A stretch of DNA of 64,000 bases. Origin: Alcaligenes sp. SDU_A2 (GTDB lineage Bacteria; Pseudomonadota; Gammaproteobacteria; Burkholderiales; Burkholderiaceae_B). The notes under the pieces are model-generated. The model saw nothing but the letters and a program-made list of their open reading frames with translations, searched no databases and had not been told where the DNA came from. The stretch covers positions 62,001 through 126,000 of the forward strand of contig NZ_CP151273.1 in assembly GCF_038237375.1 (NCBI RefSeq), given 5' to 3'. A program made the translations under genes and the position numbers. This document shows positions 25,782 to 34,135 of this stretch, one piece after another (the first letter of the stretch is position 1; every line of letters starts with the position of its first letter).

Positions 25782-26578
25782 TAAGCGTGCTCCTGACGTC
25801 GGTCTTGGGCCTGCTGAGCAGCCCTTCCCCGCGGACCCTGGAAATATTCCCGAATCCAGACGTTATCGAATTGTTCGACACGGCTGAGCGTGTCATTGAC
25901 CAGCACACGCTTTTCCGCCAATACCGCGACCCTGTCGCAGATGGTGTAGAGCGTATCCAGGTCGTGTGTCACCAAAAAAACCGTCAGACCCAGCGCATCA
26001 CGCAAGGTCAGGATCAGTTGATCGAATTCCCCGGCACCGATAGGGTCCAGACCGGCCGTCGGCTCGTCCAGAAACAATATTTCCGGGTCCAGGGCCAGAG
26101 CGCGGGCCAGCGCGGCGCGCTTGATCATGCCCCCCGACAATTCGGACGGGAACTTGCTGCCCGCATTGGCAGGCAGGCCGGCCAGCGCCATTTTCATGGC
26201 GGCAATATGCTCCGCTTTGGGGCGCGATAAGCCGATATGCTCGATCAAGGGCATGGCAATGTTTTCGACGACAGTCAGCGATGAAAACAAGGCCCCCTGC
26301 TGAAACAGCACGCCCAGACGACGCTCCAGACGCGAGCGCTCATCGGCGCTCAGCGCGCCGATCTCCTGGTCGAAAATACGGACGGTTCCACCCGAAGGGG
26401 GCCGCAGGCCCAGTATGGAGCGCAGCAATACGGACTTGCCGGTGCCCGATCCGCCCACCACGCCCACGATTTCGCCCGGATACACATCCATGTCCAGGTG
26501 TTCATGCACTACGTGGTCGCCAAAGCGATTACTCAGATCACGTACCTGGATAATGGGCTTGCGCTGTGCCTCTACCAT
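25781..26578 (-). CDS. MlaF-like ABC transporter ATPase
   Basis: The 265-residue ATPase energises the MCE lipid transporter. Walker A is GGSGTGKS near residue 43, the signature is LSGGMIKRAALARALALDPEILFLDEPTAGLD near 145-175, and the switch His is in VFLVTHDLDTL. The start at 26578 (MVEAQRKPI) overlaps the permease stop by 7 bases. A far longer in-frame reading upstream lies inside the permease gene and is a shadow. The operon order is permease, ATPase, MCE protein, lipoprotein. Confidence 0.93.
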   Translation of the reverse strand: MVEAQRKPIIQVRDLSNRFGDHVVHEHLDMDVYPGEIVGVVGGSGTGKSVLLRSILGLRPPSGGTVRIFDQEIGALSADERSRLERRLGVLFQQGALFSSLTVVENIAMPLIEHIGLSRPKAEHIAAMKMALAGLPANAGSKFPSELSGGMIKRAALARALALDPEILFLDEPTAGLDPIGAGEFDQLILTLRDALGLTVFLVTHDLDTLYTICDRVAVLAEKRVLVNDTLSRVEQFDNVWIREYFQGPRGRAAQQAQDRRQEHA

Positions 26579-27702
26579 CCCATCTCCATAAAAAACAACG
26601 CCGCCAGGGCATCGATCAGGATCACGATAAAAATAGAGTGCACAACTGCCGAGGTCGTGTGTTCGCCCACGGACTGGGCGCTGCCGCTGACCTTGAACCC
26701 TTCCTGACAGCCTATGACGGCAATCAGGAACGCAAAGACCGGTGCCTTGGCCATGCCCAGGATGAAATGCCGCAGATCGATGTCCTGACTGAAAATATTC
26801 AAGAACATGGTGGGCGAGATGTCCAGCGTCAGCGCGCACACCAGAGCGCCGCCAAAAATACCGGCGACCATGCCGATAAAGGTCAGGATAGGCATGGCCA
26901 GCAACATGGCCAGTACGCGCGGGATCACCAGAATCAACATGGGATTGAGGCCCTGGGCCCGCAAAGCATCAATTTCTTCGTTGGCTTTCATGGAGCCGAT
27001 CTGCGCCGTAAAGGCACTGGCCGTGCGACCGGCCATCAAGATGGCCGTCAGCAAGACGGCGAACTCGCGCAGAAAGGAAAAACCGACCAGATTGACGGTA
27101 TAGATGGTGGCCCCGAAGTCAGCCAATACGGTCGCCCCCAGAAACGCAATGACGGCCCCGACCAGAAAGGTCAGCAAGGCCACGATGGGCACGGCATTAA
27201 ACGCGGTTTCCTCCAGCTGCGCCACAATGGAGGTGACGCGCCACTGGCTGGGGCGTAGCAGGTTAAGAAACAAGGTTTCCAGCGTCAGACCGATAAAGCC
27301 CAGCAGGTCGCGGGCCTGGCGGAAAAACCGCTCGGTGGACATACCCACCCGTTCCAACAAGTCGGTGACCAGCCAATGGCGCGGCGCAGCAGGTGCCGAC
27401 TGGGTGCGGCCCATGGCGCGCGCCACAGTCTGCAGCAACTGCCGACGTTCGTCGGACAAACCGTGCGCTCCATCCAACGCTGCCTGCACACGCTGGGTGC
27501 CCAGCCATTCACACAACAACTGAGCGCCAACGGTGTCGAGCGCGCGCAGTTCGCTGAAATCAAGCTCATGTGCGCTGTCTGGCTCCGCCGCCTGCGCCAG
27601 ACTGGCCTGCAATGCATCGTAATGGCGCAAGGTCCAATCGCCCAGCAGGTGCAATTGGCCGGAGCTGTCGGAACGAAGGTACGCAGGCGAGGAATTCGTC
27701 AT
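26572..27702 (-). CDS. MlaE-type permease with fused N-terminal STAS domain
   Basis: The roughly 376-residue protein joins an MlaB-like STAS domain to the MlaE permease, which are separate genes in E. coli. The STAS part (ALQASLAQAA ... HELDFSELRALDTVGAQLLCEWL) spans about residues 15-75. The permease part has five helices, the VGAVIAFLGATVLADFGA segment, and the conserved coupling loop FTAQIGSMKANEEIDALRAQGLNP. The start is uncertain: the ATG at 27702 is chosen by domain boundary, but neither it nor the ATG at 27738 has a clear ribosome site. Confidence 0.88.
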   Translation of the reverse strand: MTNSSPAYLRSDSSGQLHLLGDWTLRHYDALQASLAQAAEPDSAHELDFSELRALDTVGAQLLCEWLGTQRVQAALDGAHGLSDERRQLLQTVARAMGRTQSAPAAPRHWLVTDLLERVGMSTERFFRQARDLLGFIGLTLETLFLNLLRPSQWRVTSIVAQLEETAFNAVPIVALLTFLVGAVIAFLGATVLADFGATIYTVNLVGFSFLREFAVLLTAILMAGRTASAFTAQIGSMKANEEIDALRAQGLNPMLILVIPRVLAMLLAMPILTFIGMVAGIFGGALVCALTLDISPTMFLNIFSQDIDLRHFILGMAKAPVFAFLIAVIGCQEGFKVSGSAQSVGEHTTSAVVHSIFIVILIDALAALFFMEMGW

Positions 27703-27775
27703 GAGGCGTAGTCTAACGGAATTGATTCCGCCTGACATCGAATGTCATCAACGCGCTACGCCGGCGTCGCTACCT

Positions 27776-29071
27776 TTACATGGCGTTGGGCAGCAGCATC
27801 ACGATTTGCGGAAAAACCGTCACCAGCACCGTCGCCAGCACCAGCACCAGGAAAAAGGGAAAGGCCATGCGCATCAGCTCGAACAGATTGCGCCCTGTAA
27901 TGCCCTGGATAACGAACAGATTAAAGCCGATAGGCGGGGTGATCTGCGCCATTTCCACGGTCAGAATCAGGTAGATGCCGAACCAGATCGGGTCAATGCC
28001 GGCCGCCAGCACGGCGGGCAACAGCACCGACGTCGTCAGCACCACGATGGAGATGCCGTCCAGAAAGGCACCCAGAATAATGAAAAAAACCGTCAGCACG
28101 GCAATCAGCGCATACTGGCTCAGGCCCAACGAACCTATCCAGGCGGCCAGATTCGCGGGCAAGCCGGTAAAGCTCATGGCGCTGGTCAGGTAAGCCGCCC
28201 CGATCAGAATAAAAGAAATCATGCAGGAGGTGCGCGCCGCGCCCAGCAAGCTGGCCGTGAAGGTGGCCCAGCTCAAGGAGCGGCCAAAAGCGGCGATGAT
28301 CAGCGACCCGATCACCCCCAGCACCGCCGCTTCGGTAGCCGTAGCGATGCCGCCATAAATCGACCCTATCACCGCCAGAATCAGCAGCACCACCGGGGCC
28401 AGCAGGCGCAGACGGCGGATTTTCTCGCCCAGGCTGATCTGCTCGGTAGCAGGGGGCACGCGATCAGGGTGACGAATGGACCACAGCGCGATATAGCCCG
28501 AAAACAGGCACATCAGCAGCACGCCGGGCAACACGCCGGCCACGAACAGCCGGATGATGGAGACCTGTGCCGCGACGGCATAGACAATCATGACGATGGA
28601 CGGAGGAATCAGCAAACCCAGCGTTCCTGCACCGGCCAAAGACCCTATGCTGATGCTGTCGTCGTAGCCGCGCGCCTTGAGCTCGGGCAGGGAAATGCGC
28701 CCTATGGTGGCGGCCGTGGCAGCCGACGAGCCGCTGACCGCCGCAAAAATACCGCAACCCAAGGTATTTACATGTACCAGACGGCCCGGCAAACGCTGCA
28801 CCCAGGGGCCCAGGCCACTGAACATGTCTTCGGCCAGACGAGTGCGATACAGGATTTCGCCCATCCAGATAAACAGCGGCAAAGCCGTCAACGCCCAACT
28901 GGCCGACGAATCCCAGGCCTTGGTGGCAAAAATAATGCCTGCCGGCGCATCGGCGAACAGCACAATGGACAGCACACCACACGCCACCAGCACCAGTGCG
29001 ACCCACACGCCCAGCGACAGCAGCGCAATCAGGGCCACGAACAGCACAATTGCTTGTGAAAGATCAGCCAT
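27776..29071 (-). CDS. TRAP transporter large permease (DctM type), second system
   Basis: The 431-residue, twelve-helix DctM protein has the family blocks TALPLFIWMGEILYRTRLAEDMF near residue 65, GCGIFAAVSGSSAATAATIGRISLPELKARGYDDS near 105-140, and LLIPPSIVMIVYAVAAQVSIIRLFVAGVLPG near 155-185. Its start overlaps the DctQ stop by 8 bases. It is the last gene of the operon running from 31248 to 27776. Sequence differs widely from the TRAP permease at 20016, so this is not a recent duplication. Confidence 0.93.
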   Translation of the reverse strand: MADLSQAIVLFVALIALLSLGVWVALVLVACGVLSIVLFADAPAGIIFATKAWDSSASWALTALPLFIWMGEILYRTRLAEDMFSGLGPWVQRLPGRLVHVNTLGCGIFAAVSGSSAATAATIGRISLPELKARGYDDSISIGSLAGAGTLGLLIPPSIVMIVYAVAAQVSIIRLFVAGVLPGVLLMCLFSGYIALWSIRHPDRVPPATEQISLGEKIRRLRLLAPVVLLILAVIGSIYGGIATATEAAVLGVIGSLIIAAFGRSLSWATFTASLLGAARTSCMISFILIGAAYLTSAMSFTGLPANLAAWIGSLGLSQYALIAVLTVFFIILGAFLDGISIVVLTTSVLLPAVLAAGIDPIWFGIYLILTVEMAQITPPIGFNLFVIQGITGRNLFELMRMAFPFFLVLVLATVLVTVFPQIVMLLPNAM

Positions 29072-29555
29072 GCTCTGTGGCCTCCAGTTCCTGCCCCTGC
29101 AGACAGCGCAGCAAACGCCGCAGCAACATCAAGGCCAACAAGCCCAACCCGATAGGCATGCCCGCCTGCGGAATCCACAGCGGCACGGCCAACATGCCTT
29201 GCGAGACCTCGTTATACATATAGGACTCGTAGACAAACAGCCCTGTTTCCCAGGCGCACCAGGCCGCCAACACAAGGCCCAACACGGTCGCCAACACTTC
29301 GTAAGGTCGGTGCAGGCGCGCCGGCATCACCTGCAGCAGCAGCGACACACGAATGTGGTCGCCGTGCAGCATGGCATACGGCAACGCCAAAAAAACAGAC
29401 GCCGACATGCACCAGGCGGCAAAATCATCCGAAGCCGGAATCTGCATGGAAAACAGCCGCGCCACGATCTGAGCCGTGACCACCACGCCGATCAAGCACA
29501 GAAAGAGCGCGGCAAGTGCGCCGCACAGCCTGGCCAAACGCTCCAACCAGATCAT
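29064..29555 (-). CDS. TRAP transporter small permease (DctQ type), second system
   Basis: The 163-residue membrane protein has four hydrophobic segments and the DctQ blocks VVVTAQIVARLFSMQIPASDDFAAWCMSASVFLALPYAMLHGDHIRVSLLLQVMP, with GDHIRV matching the conserved GxHIRxD-like motif. It lies 12 bases after the DctP stop and overlaps the DctM start. It works as the partner of the large permease. Confidence 0.9.
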   Translation of the reverse strand: MIWLERLARLCGALAALFLCLIGVVVTAQIVARLFSMQIPASDDFAAWCMSASVFLALPYAMLHGDHIRVSLLLQVMPARLHRPYEVLATVLGLVLAAWCAWETGLFVYESYMYNEVSQGMLAVPLWIPQAGMPIGLGLLALMLLRRLLRCLQGQELEATEHG

Positions 29556-29567
29556 GGCGGCGCTCCG

Positions 29568-30536
29568 TCAGGGCTGACGGTAGGTGTCGAGCAGCTTCTG
29601 GCCGTCCGCGCCGGACTTGGCCAACCACTCCTGCGTCATGGTGTCGCCGATTTTATGCAGCTCGCCGGCCAGCTTCTCGGGCAGTTTGCCGACCACCATG
29701 CCCTTGTCGGCCATGGTCTGGGTCAACTTGGAAGTCTGTTCGCGGGACATGGCCCAGCCACGCTCTTCGGCACGCTGTCCAGCCTCCAGAACCGCTTTCT
29801 GCACAACCTCGGGCAGACGCTGAAAGGCGCGCTTGTTGATGATGACAAAGCTTTGCGGAATAAAAACCTGTGCATCGTAGTAATACTTCACATAGTCCCA
29901 GGCCTGCGAATCCACGCCGGTCGCCGGAGAGGTCAACATGGCATCAATCACGCCCGTAGAAAAAGCCTGCGGCACTTCCGGAGTCTGTACCGTGGTCGGC
30001 ACCGCGCCCATCAAGGTCGCCAGACGACTGGTGGCCGGGCTGTAAGCCCGGAAGCGCACACCCTGCAGGTCGGAGAGCTGCTCGACAGGCTGCTTGGTAT
30101 AGATGCCCTGCGGTGGCCAGGGCGAGCCATACACCAGCACGATGCCCTGTTTGTCCAGGCGTTCGGCCAGCATAGGCCGGGTCGCCTTCCAGAGTTTTTC
30201 GGATTGATCAAAGGACGAGGCCAGGAACGGCACGCTATCCACTTCAAACAGCGGATCTTCGTTGCCGATGGCCGCCACCAGCATCTCGCCGGCCTGCACC
30301 ACGCCTTGTTGAACACCGCGCTTGACCTCGGGCCGCTTGAGCAGCACCGAATTGGACTGCACATTGATGTTCAATTCGCCATTGGTGGCTTTTTTAATGT
30401 CGGCCGCAAACTCGCGCGCGTTCTGGGTCAGGAAGTTGCCATCGGGCTGCTCGGTGGACATATTCCAATTAGTGGCTGCCTGGGCGGTACCGGCCAACGC
30501 CAGTGCGCAGGCGGCAAAAAGCATTTTTTTGATCAT
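29568..30536 (-). CDS. TRAP transporter periplasmic binding protein (DctP type), second system
   Basis: The 322-residue binding protein has a signal peptide (MLFAACALALAGTAQA). DctP features include ADIKKATNGELNINVQSNSVLLKRPEVKRGVQQGVVQAGEM in the N-terminal lobe, SDLQGVRFRAYSPATSRLATLMGAVPTTVQTPEVPQAFSTGVIDAMLTSPATGVDSQAWDYVKYY centrally, and a C-terminal helix rich in Ala and Lys. The Arg in VRFRAY is the usual carboxylate-binding residue. The Met at 30536 begins the signal peptide and follows GAGAGGC. Confidence 0.92.
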   Translation of the reverse strand: MIKKMLFAACALALAGTAQAATNWNMSTEQPDGNFLTQNAREFAADIKKATNGELNINVQSNSVLLKRPEVKRGVQQGVVQAGEMLVAAIGNEDPLFEVDSVPFLASSFDQSEKLWKATRPMLAERLDKQGIVLVYGSPWPPQGIYTKQPVEQLSDLQGVRFRAYSPATSRLATLMGAVPTTVQTPEVPQAFSTGVIDAMLTSPATGVDSQAWDYVKYYYDAQVFIPQSFVIINKRAFQRLPEVVQKAVLEAGQRAEERGWAMSREQTSKLTQTMADKGMVVGKLPEKLAGELHKIGDTMTQEWLAKSGADGQKLLDTYRQP

Positions 30537-30561
30537 CTGTAAGCCTCTCTCGTGAATTGAC

Positions 30562-31248
30562 TCAATGGCCGCCTTGGGTGCGGCCCGCATTCAGATCCGT
30601 TGAACGCAGATCCCACAACAAGGAAAACTCGTTGACATCAGCCGCTTCCAGACCACAGTCCTGTTGCAGCCGCGTCGTCAAGGCGTGCGCGCCCTGGGCC
30701 GTGGTCAGGTCGGCCAGCAAATACGCATCAAGCGTGCGATGGTTCATATCTTCGGACGGCAAGGGCGTAGACAGTTCCGGGTCCGGCGTCAGCACGCGCA
30801 ACGTCAACAAGCCATCGATCTGCTCAAGCCAGCGCTGTGCATGGGCAAGAAGCGGCTGGCCCGCCTGCCCTGCGGGTAGACGGGCCAGCAGCAAAACACC
30901 ACCCGTACCCTGGCCGCCCAGCACCGACACTGCCATGACGCGCCGCTGGGTATTGCGCATGCGCCCGAAGTTGGCAATGGACCAGTCGGTCTGGTGCTCG
31001 AACGCCTTTCGGTAAGCCGCGCTGGTAAATACATCCAGCGACTGGGTGCGGTACACAGCCAGATATTTGCGACCCTGCCCCCGCTGCACATAGCGGCGCG
31101 ACCAGTCAAAACCGGCAATCGCTGCCCGTTCGGCCATATGTTCGCGGTCATACCATTGGTTGAAATCCGCCTCGAACTCCGGCGCAATATCCGTCCAGAT
31201 GAACAATTCACCCGGCGCGCTACGATCAGTACGCAAAACAGCAGACAC
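30562..31248 (-). CDS. Uncharacterised EthD/DUF4286-like dimeric alpha/beta-barrel protein
   Basis: The 228-residue protein starts at GTG with GGGAGAGG upstream. Its N-terminal half resembles ferredoxin-like dimeric alpha/beta-barrel proteins (LFIWTDIAPEFEADFNQWYDREHMAERAAIAGFDWSRRY, with the conserved WYDxEHMxER pattern). The second half may be a repeat of the same fold (LADLTTAQGAHALTTRLQQDC). It lies 25 bases before the second TRAP binding-protein gene and in the same direction, so it is probably co-transcribed and handles the imported compound. No enzymatic activity can be assigned. Confidence 0.75.
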   Translation of the reverse strand: MSAVLRTDRSAPGELFIWTDIAPEFEADFNQWYDREHMAERAAIAGFDWSRRYVQRGQGRKYLAVYRTQSLDVFTSAAYRKAFEHQTDWSIANFGRMRNTQRRVMAVSVLGGQGTGGVLLLARLPAGQAGQPLLAHAQRWLEQIDGLLTLRVLTPDPELSTPLPSEDMNHRTLDAYLLADLTTAQGAHALTTRLQQDCGLEAADVNEFSLLWDLRSTDLNAGRTQGGH

Positions 31249-31443
31249 AAGCCTCTCCCGACAATCAGCGTTGATACTCTCTTAGTCCGATTCTGTAACG
31301 CCTGACGATCTGGTTCCAACGGTTTTTTTTGGCATGCTTCGATAGGAAAAACCGATCACAAACACAGATCCGCATGGTGTATGGACTGCCGCGCCATCGT
31401 GCCGTCGCACGCTGCCGGCGTTTAAGGGGAAAACCCTCAAGCC

Positions 31444-32382
31444 TCAGATTGCAAAGGTTCGGGTATCGGGCGGCGGTCTGGCCTGGGTGGGATGGTCGGC
31501 CGCAAATTGGCCCATCCTGTCCAAAGCAACGCCGATCACGGCCTCTGACGTTCGCATCAAGGGATCGGGGCGCCAACTGGCCACCAGACGCAGATCCGGC
31601 AGGCAATGTTCGCACTGCACTTCCTGATAATGCCCGCCGGCCAGTTGCGCACCGACCGCCGCCACAGGCAAGGTACCCACACAGGGCTGGGCATCGAGCA
31701 GCTGTGTGCTGGCCGCAATCGATGACACATAATGGATGTGGGCCTGATCCACATGCTGCTGCTCCAGTAACTGAACCAGAGCCAGATGCGGCTGAGAGCC
31801 GCGCGGAAACGTCACCACCGGCCAGCGCCGGATCAGCTCCTGCAGGCTGCAGCTAGGCGGAATGACGCCCCCAGCCATGCTGACCCAGCCCATGCGCATA
31901 GCGCCCATAGGCAAGTTGCGTATGCCGTCCCCCATGATGGGATCGGTCTGCAAAGCCACATCGATAATGCCGCGCTTGAGCAGATCGTGCAGACGCAGCG
32001 TGGACTCGGCCGTCAGCTCGATCTCCAGCTCGGGATACAGGACATGCAGCTCCTGCATCAAGGCCTTGAACCACGTATGCACAATGGACTCCACCACGCC
32101 CAGGCGCACACGTCCGCGCAAGCTGCGCGGACCGGCCAAGGCTTGCCGCAGCTCCTGCTCCACGCTCAGCATCTGCTGGGCGTACTGCAGCAGCGTTCGG
32201 CCAGCCGGGGTCAGGCGTACTTCGCGATTGCCGCGCTCGAACAGGGCTTGCTGCAGCTCGTTCTCCAGGGCAGCAATGCGCCCGGATACGGCAGCCTGCG
32301 TCAGATGCTGTTTATTCGCCGCCGCCCTGAAACTGCCCAGACGGGCAATCCAGGTAAATGTCTCCAAAAACCGGATATTCAT
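31444..32382 (-). CDS. LysR-family transcriptional regulator
   Basis: The 312-residue regulator has an N-terminal HTH (MNIRFLETFTWIARLGSFRAAANKQHLTQAAVSGRIAALENEL) and a standard effector-binding domain. It lies upstream of the second TRAP operon in the same orientation, with a 195-base gap that holds no gene. It is the likely regulator of that operon, though LysR genes are more often divergent from their targets. The inducer is unknown. Confidence 0.9.
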   Translation of the reverse strand: MNIRFLETFTWIARLGSFRAAANKQHLTQAAVSGRIAALENELQQALFERGNREVRLTPAGRTLLQYAQQMLSVEQELRQALAGPRSLRGRVRLGVVESIVHTWFKALMQELHVLYPELEIELTAESTLRLHDLLKRGIIDVALQTDPIMGDGIRNLPMGAMRMGWVSMAGGVIPPSCSLQELIRRWPVVTFPRGSQPHLALVQLLEQQHVDQAHIHYVSSIAASTQLLDAQPCVGTLPVAAVGAQLAGGHYQEVQCEHCLPDLRLVASWRPDPLMRTSEAVIGVALDRMGQFAADHPTQARPPPDTRTFAI

Positions 32383-32448
32383 GTCCAGCCTTGTCTGCGA
32401 CCGGTATGCCGGCCTGTTCTCAGGATCTCCGGCCCTGGCCGGAGCCGT

Positions 32449-33087
32449 TTAAGACTCTGGCACGACACCTGTCGGAGCGGGCAAACACCGCCCGTGTTCC
32501 TTTGCCCCGCCCAGGCATGCCGCCACATGGTATTGGCTACGCCCCGGTCCAGGCACGGACACCACCAGGCCCACTCCCGCCGCCCCAAAAGGCTGACGCG
32601 GCAAGGCGTGTTCTTGTGTATCGGCCTGCGTCAGCCGTGCATGCCGAAGCAAGGACACATGCGGGCGAAAACGCCGTTCGCTGCGCATCCAGCCCAGTTC
32701 CAGCAGGCGGTCCCAAATATCCTCGTGCCAGTGCTGCAAGGCATCCAGCGCCTGCTGCTGCGTCTGATCCGGCCCCGCCCACACCACCTGCGGTTTCACA
32801 AACACGCCCTGAATGTTCAGATCGAACGCAATCTCAGGCTCCACCCAGTCCGGCATCTGCGCGGCCAGATTCCGCAAAGCCGACACGGGGCTGCTGTCCA
32901 GAAAAGCCAGCGTCAAGTGGAAATGCTCGGGCAGCATTTGCCGACCACCATATGTCTGGTTCGCCAACCGTGCTTGCTCCTGCAGGTACGCGCGTGTGCC
33001 CTCATCGGGCCACAGGCCGATGAACGCCCTTAGCGGGGAGGCGGGATCGCAATCGCGCAGATCCAGGACAGGCAGAGGAATAGACAT
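32449..33087 (-). CDS. thpR: RNA 2',3'-cyclic phosphodiesterase (2'-5' RNA ligase family, ThpR)
   Basis: The protein carries the two catalytic HxTx-type motifs of the 2H phosphoesterase superfamily: HFHLTLAFLD near residue 55 and FRPHVSLLRH near 140. It opens with LRAFIGLWPDEGTRAYL. It hydrolyses 2',3'-cyclic phosphate ends of RNA and can ligate tRNA halves in vitro. The ATG at 33087 (212 residues) is preferred over one seven codons upstream. The C-terminal 25 residues (CLGGAKEHGRCLPAPTG) look unconserved. It is a single gene. Confidence 0.88.
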   Translation of the reverse strand: MSIPLPVLDLRDCDPASPLRAFIGLWPDEGTRAYLQEQARLANQTYGGRQMLPEHFHLTLAFLDSSPVSALRNLAAQMPDWVEPEIAFDLNIQGVFVKPQVVWAGPDQTQQQALDALQHWHEDIWDRLLELGWMRSERRFRPHVSLLRHARLTQADTQEHALPRQPFGAAGVGLVVSVPGPGRSQYHVAACLGGAKEHGRCLPAPTGVVPES

Positions 33088-33265
33088 GAAAACACTATAC
33101 GTCAGCACGGGCTGTCGCGTCCCTGCGTGCTTTCCTTAACAAAATCTCACTTTTCAACCGTATTCCAGCCTGCTCGAACACTAGACGCGGTAATACTTCA
33201 TACCTAACATACATGCACCGGCCTGCCACCCCAAGGCCGGCAAACACACAGACAGGAGCAGCGCG

Positions 33266-33514
33266 ATGGGCATCATCTCCATGATCATTGTTGGCTTTAT
33301 TGTGGGCTTGCTGGCACGGGCCATCATGCCCGGCGACCAGAAAATGGGTTGGATACTGACCACCCTTCTGGGCATTGTCGGGGCCTTGGTAGCTGGCTAC
33401 CTGGGCCAGGCCATGGGCTGGTATCAGCCGGGCGAAGCAGCTGGCTGGATAGGTTCGATCGTAGGCTCGATCATTGTGCTGTTTGTTTACGGTCTGATCG
33501 CCAAGCGCTCCTGA
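33266..33514 (+). CDS. GlsB/YeaQ/YmgE-family stress-response membrane protein
   Basis: The 82-residue protein has three glycine-rich membrane helices (IISMIIVGFIVGLLARAIM; ILTTLLGIVGALVAGYLGQAMG; GSIVGSIIVLFVYGLI). The conserved LARAIMPGDQKMGW loop is present. AGGAG precedes the ATG. Members are often induced by envelope or osmotic stress, but their mechanism is not settled. It is monocistronic with a strong terminator 20 bases downstream. Confidence 0.92.
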   Translation: MGIISMIIVGFIVGLLARAIMPGDQKMGWILTTLLGIVGALVAGYLGQAMGWYQPGEAAGWIGSIVGSIIVLFVYGLIAKRS

Positions 33515-33534
33515 CCGCACGATCGAGCAGCCGG

Positions 33535-33563
33535 AACCGCCTGCCTTGTCAGGCGGTTTTTCT
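33535..33563 (+). terminator. Intrinsic terminator of the GlsB-family gene
   Basis: A 9-bp stem AACCGCCTG/CAGGCGGTT with a 6-base loop is followed by TTTCT. Confidence 0.85.
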
Positions 33564-33633
33564 ATGGTTCTTCGAAAAATTCCGAGATCCAATTTACCCA
33601 GTCGATGAGAAACTGGTTTTTTGAAGACGCCAT

Positions 33634-33951
33634 TCAAGACGCAGTACGCTTGGACGGGGCTGATGACTTGCCCCTTCCGATCTTGCTGCGCCTTGAACGG
33701 CTCAAAACACCGACGACATAGCCCCGGCTATACGCCTTCATGCCAAACAAGAAGTTCTGCGGATGACTGATACCTTGTACAACGTACGCCTTGCCGTTTG
33801 GGCCAAGCACTGCGGTGCTGTTCTCGCCAGACCAGCCATAGCGGGCCGGCGGGCGAGTCAGGCCCTTCGCCGCAGGCGGGATGCTGGGGCGGGAGACAAG
33901 GGGCGTGCTGTTCGAGCAGGACGCTTGTGATTCGTCCAATGGGCGAATCAC
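33634..33951 (-). CDS. Doubtful small hypothetical protein overlapping one arm of a long inverted repeat
   Basis: This 105-residue frame has no recognised family. Its middle contains a phrase RYGWSGENSTAVLGPNGKAYVVQG, and its end is basic and Ser/Arg-rich. The RYGWSGEN..LGPN phrase is also encoded, in the opposite direction, by the other inverted-repeat arm (34030-34086). That suggests duplicated or decayed coding material rather than an intact gene. Listed at low confidence because the region otherwise holds no gene. Confidence 0.25.
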   Translation of the reverse strand: MIRPLDESQASCSNSTPLVSRPSIPPAAKGLTRPPARYGWSGENSTAVLGPNGKAYVVQGISHPQNFLFGMKAYSRGYVVGVLSRSRRSKIGRGKSSAPSKRTAS

Positions 33952-34086
33952 CCTGCGAGTTCACGCCCCGCCCGCCCCGGTATCCTGACCAGGGAACCCG
34001 CGCACAGCGCGGGCGAAGGACCCCGCCAAGCCGGCCCGCTATGGCTGGTCTGGCGAGAACCCGAGTTTCTGTCCACTTGGCCCAAA
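33797..34086. repeat. Long inverted repeat with 31-bp perfect arms
   Basis: Arms 33820-33850 and 34030-34060 are perfect reverse complements (31 bases). An outer 11-bp pair (TTTGGGCCAAG at 33797-33807; CTTGGCCCAAA at 34076-34086) extends the structure with unequal bulges (12 and 15 bases). The loop is 179 bases and includes smaller hairpins (TGATTCG/CGAATCA near 33928-33950; CCGCGC/GCGCGG near 33998). It sits in a roughly 570-base gap between convergent genes. No transposase or target duplication is visible. Confidence 0.8.
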
Positions 34087-34135
34087 CAGCCCACCCACTA
34101 CAAAGGAATTCCCGGTATTTAGCGAAGAAGCTTTT

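Noticed and set aside
25781-26839. A 352-residue version of the MlaF ATPase
   Set aside because: The extra 87 residues lie inside the permease gene and do not resemble an ABC ATPase.
27701-29059. Long plus-strand frame opposite the second TRAP permease
   Set aside because: Same Gln/His/Arg-rich antisense pattern as above.
33797-34086. Calling the inverted repeat a MITE or insertion sequence
   Set aside because: No target-site duplication, no transposase and no second copy visible in the window.
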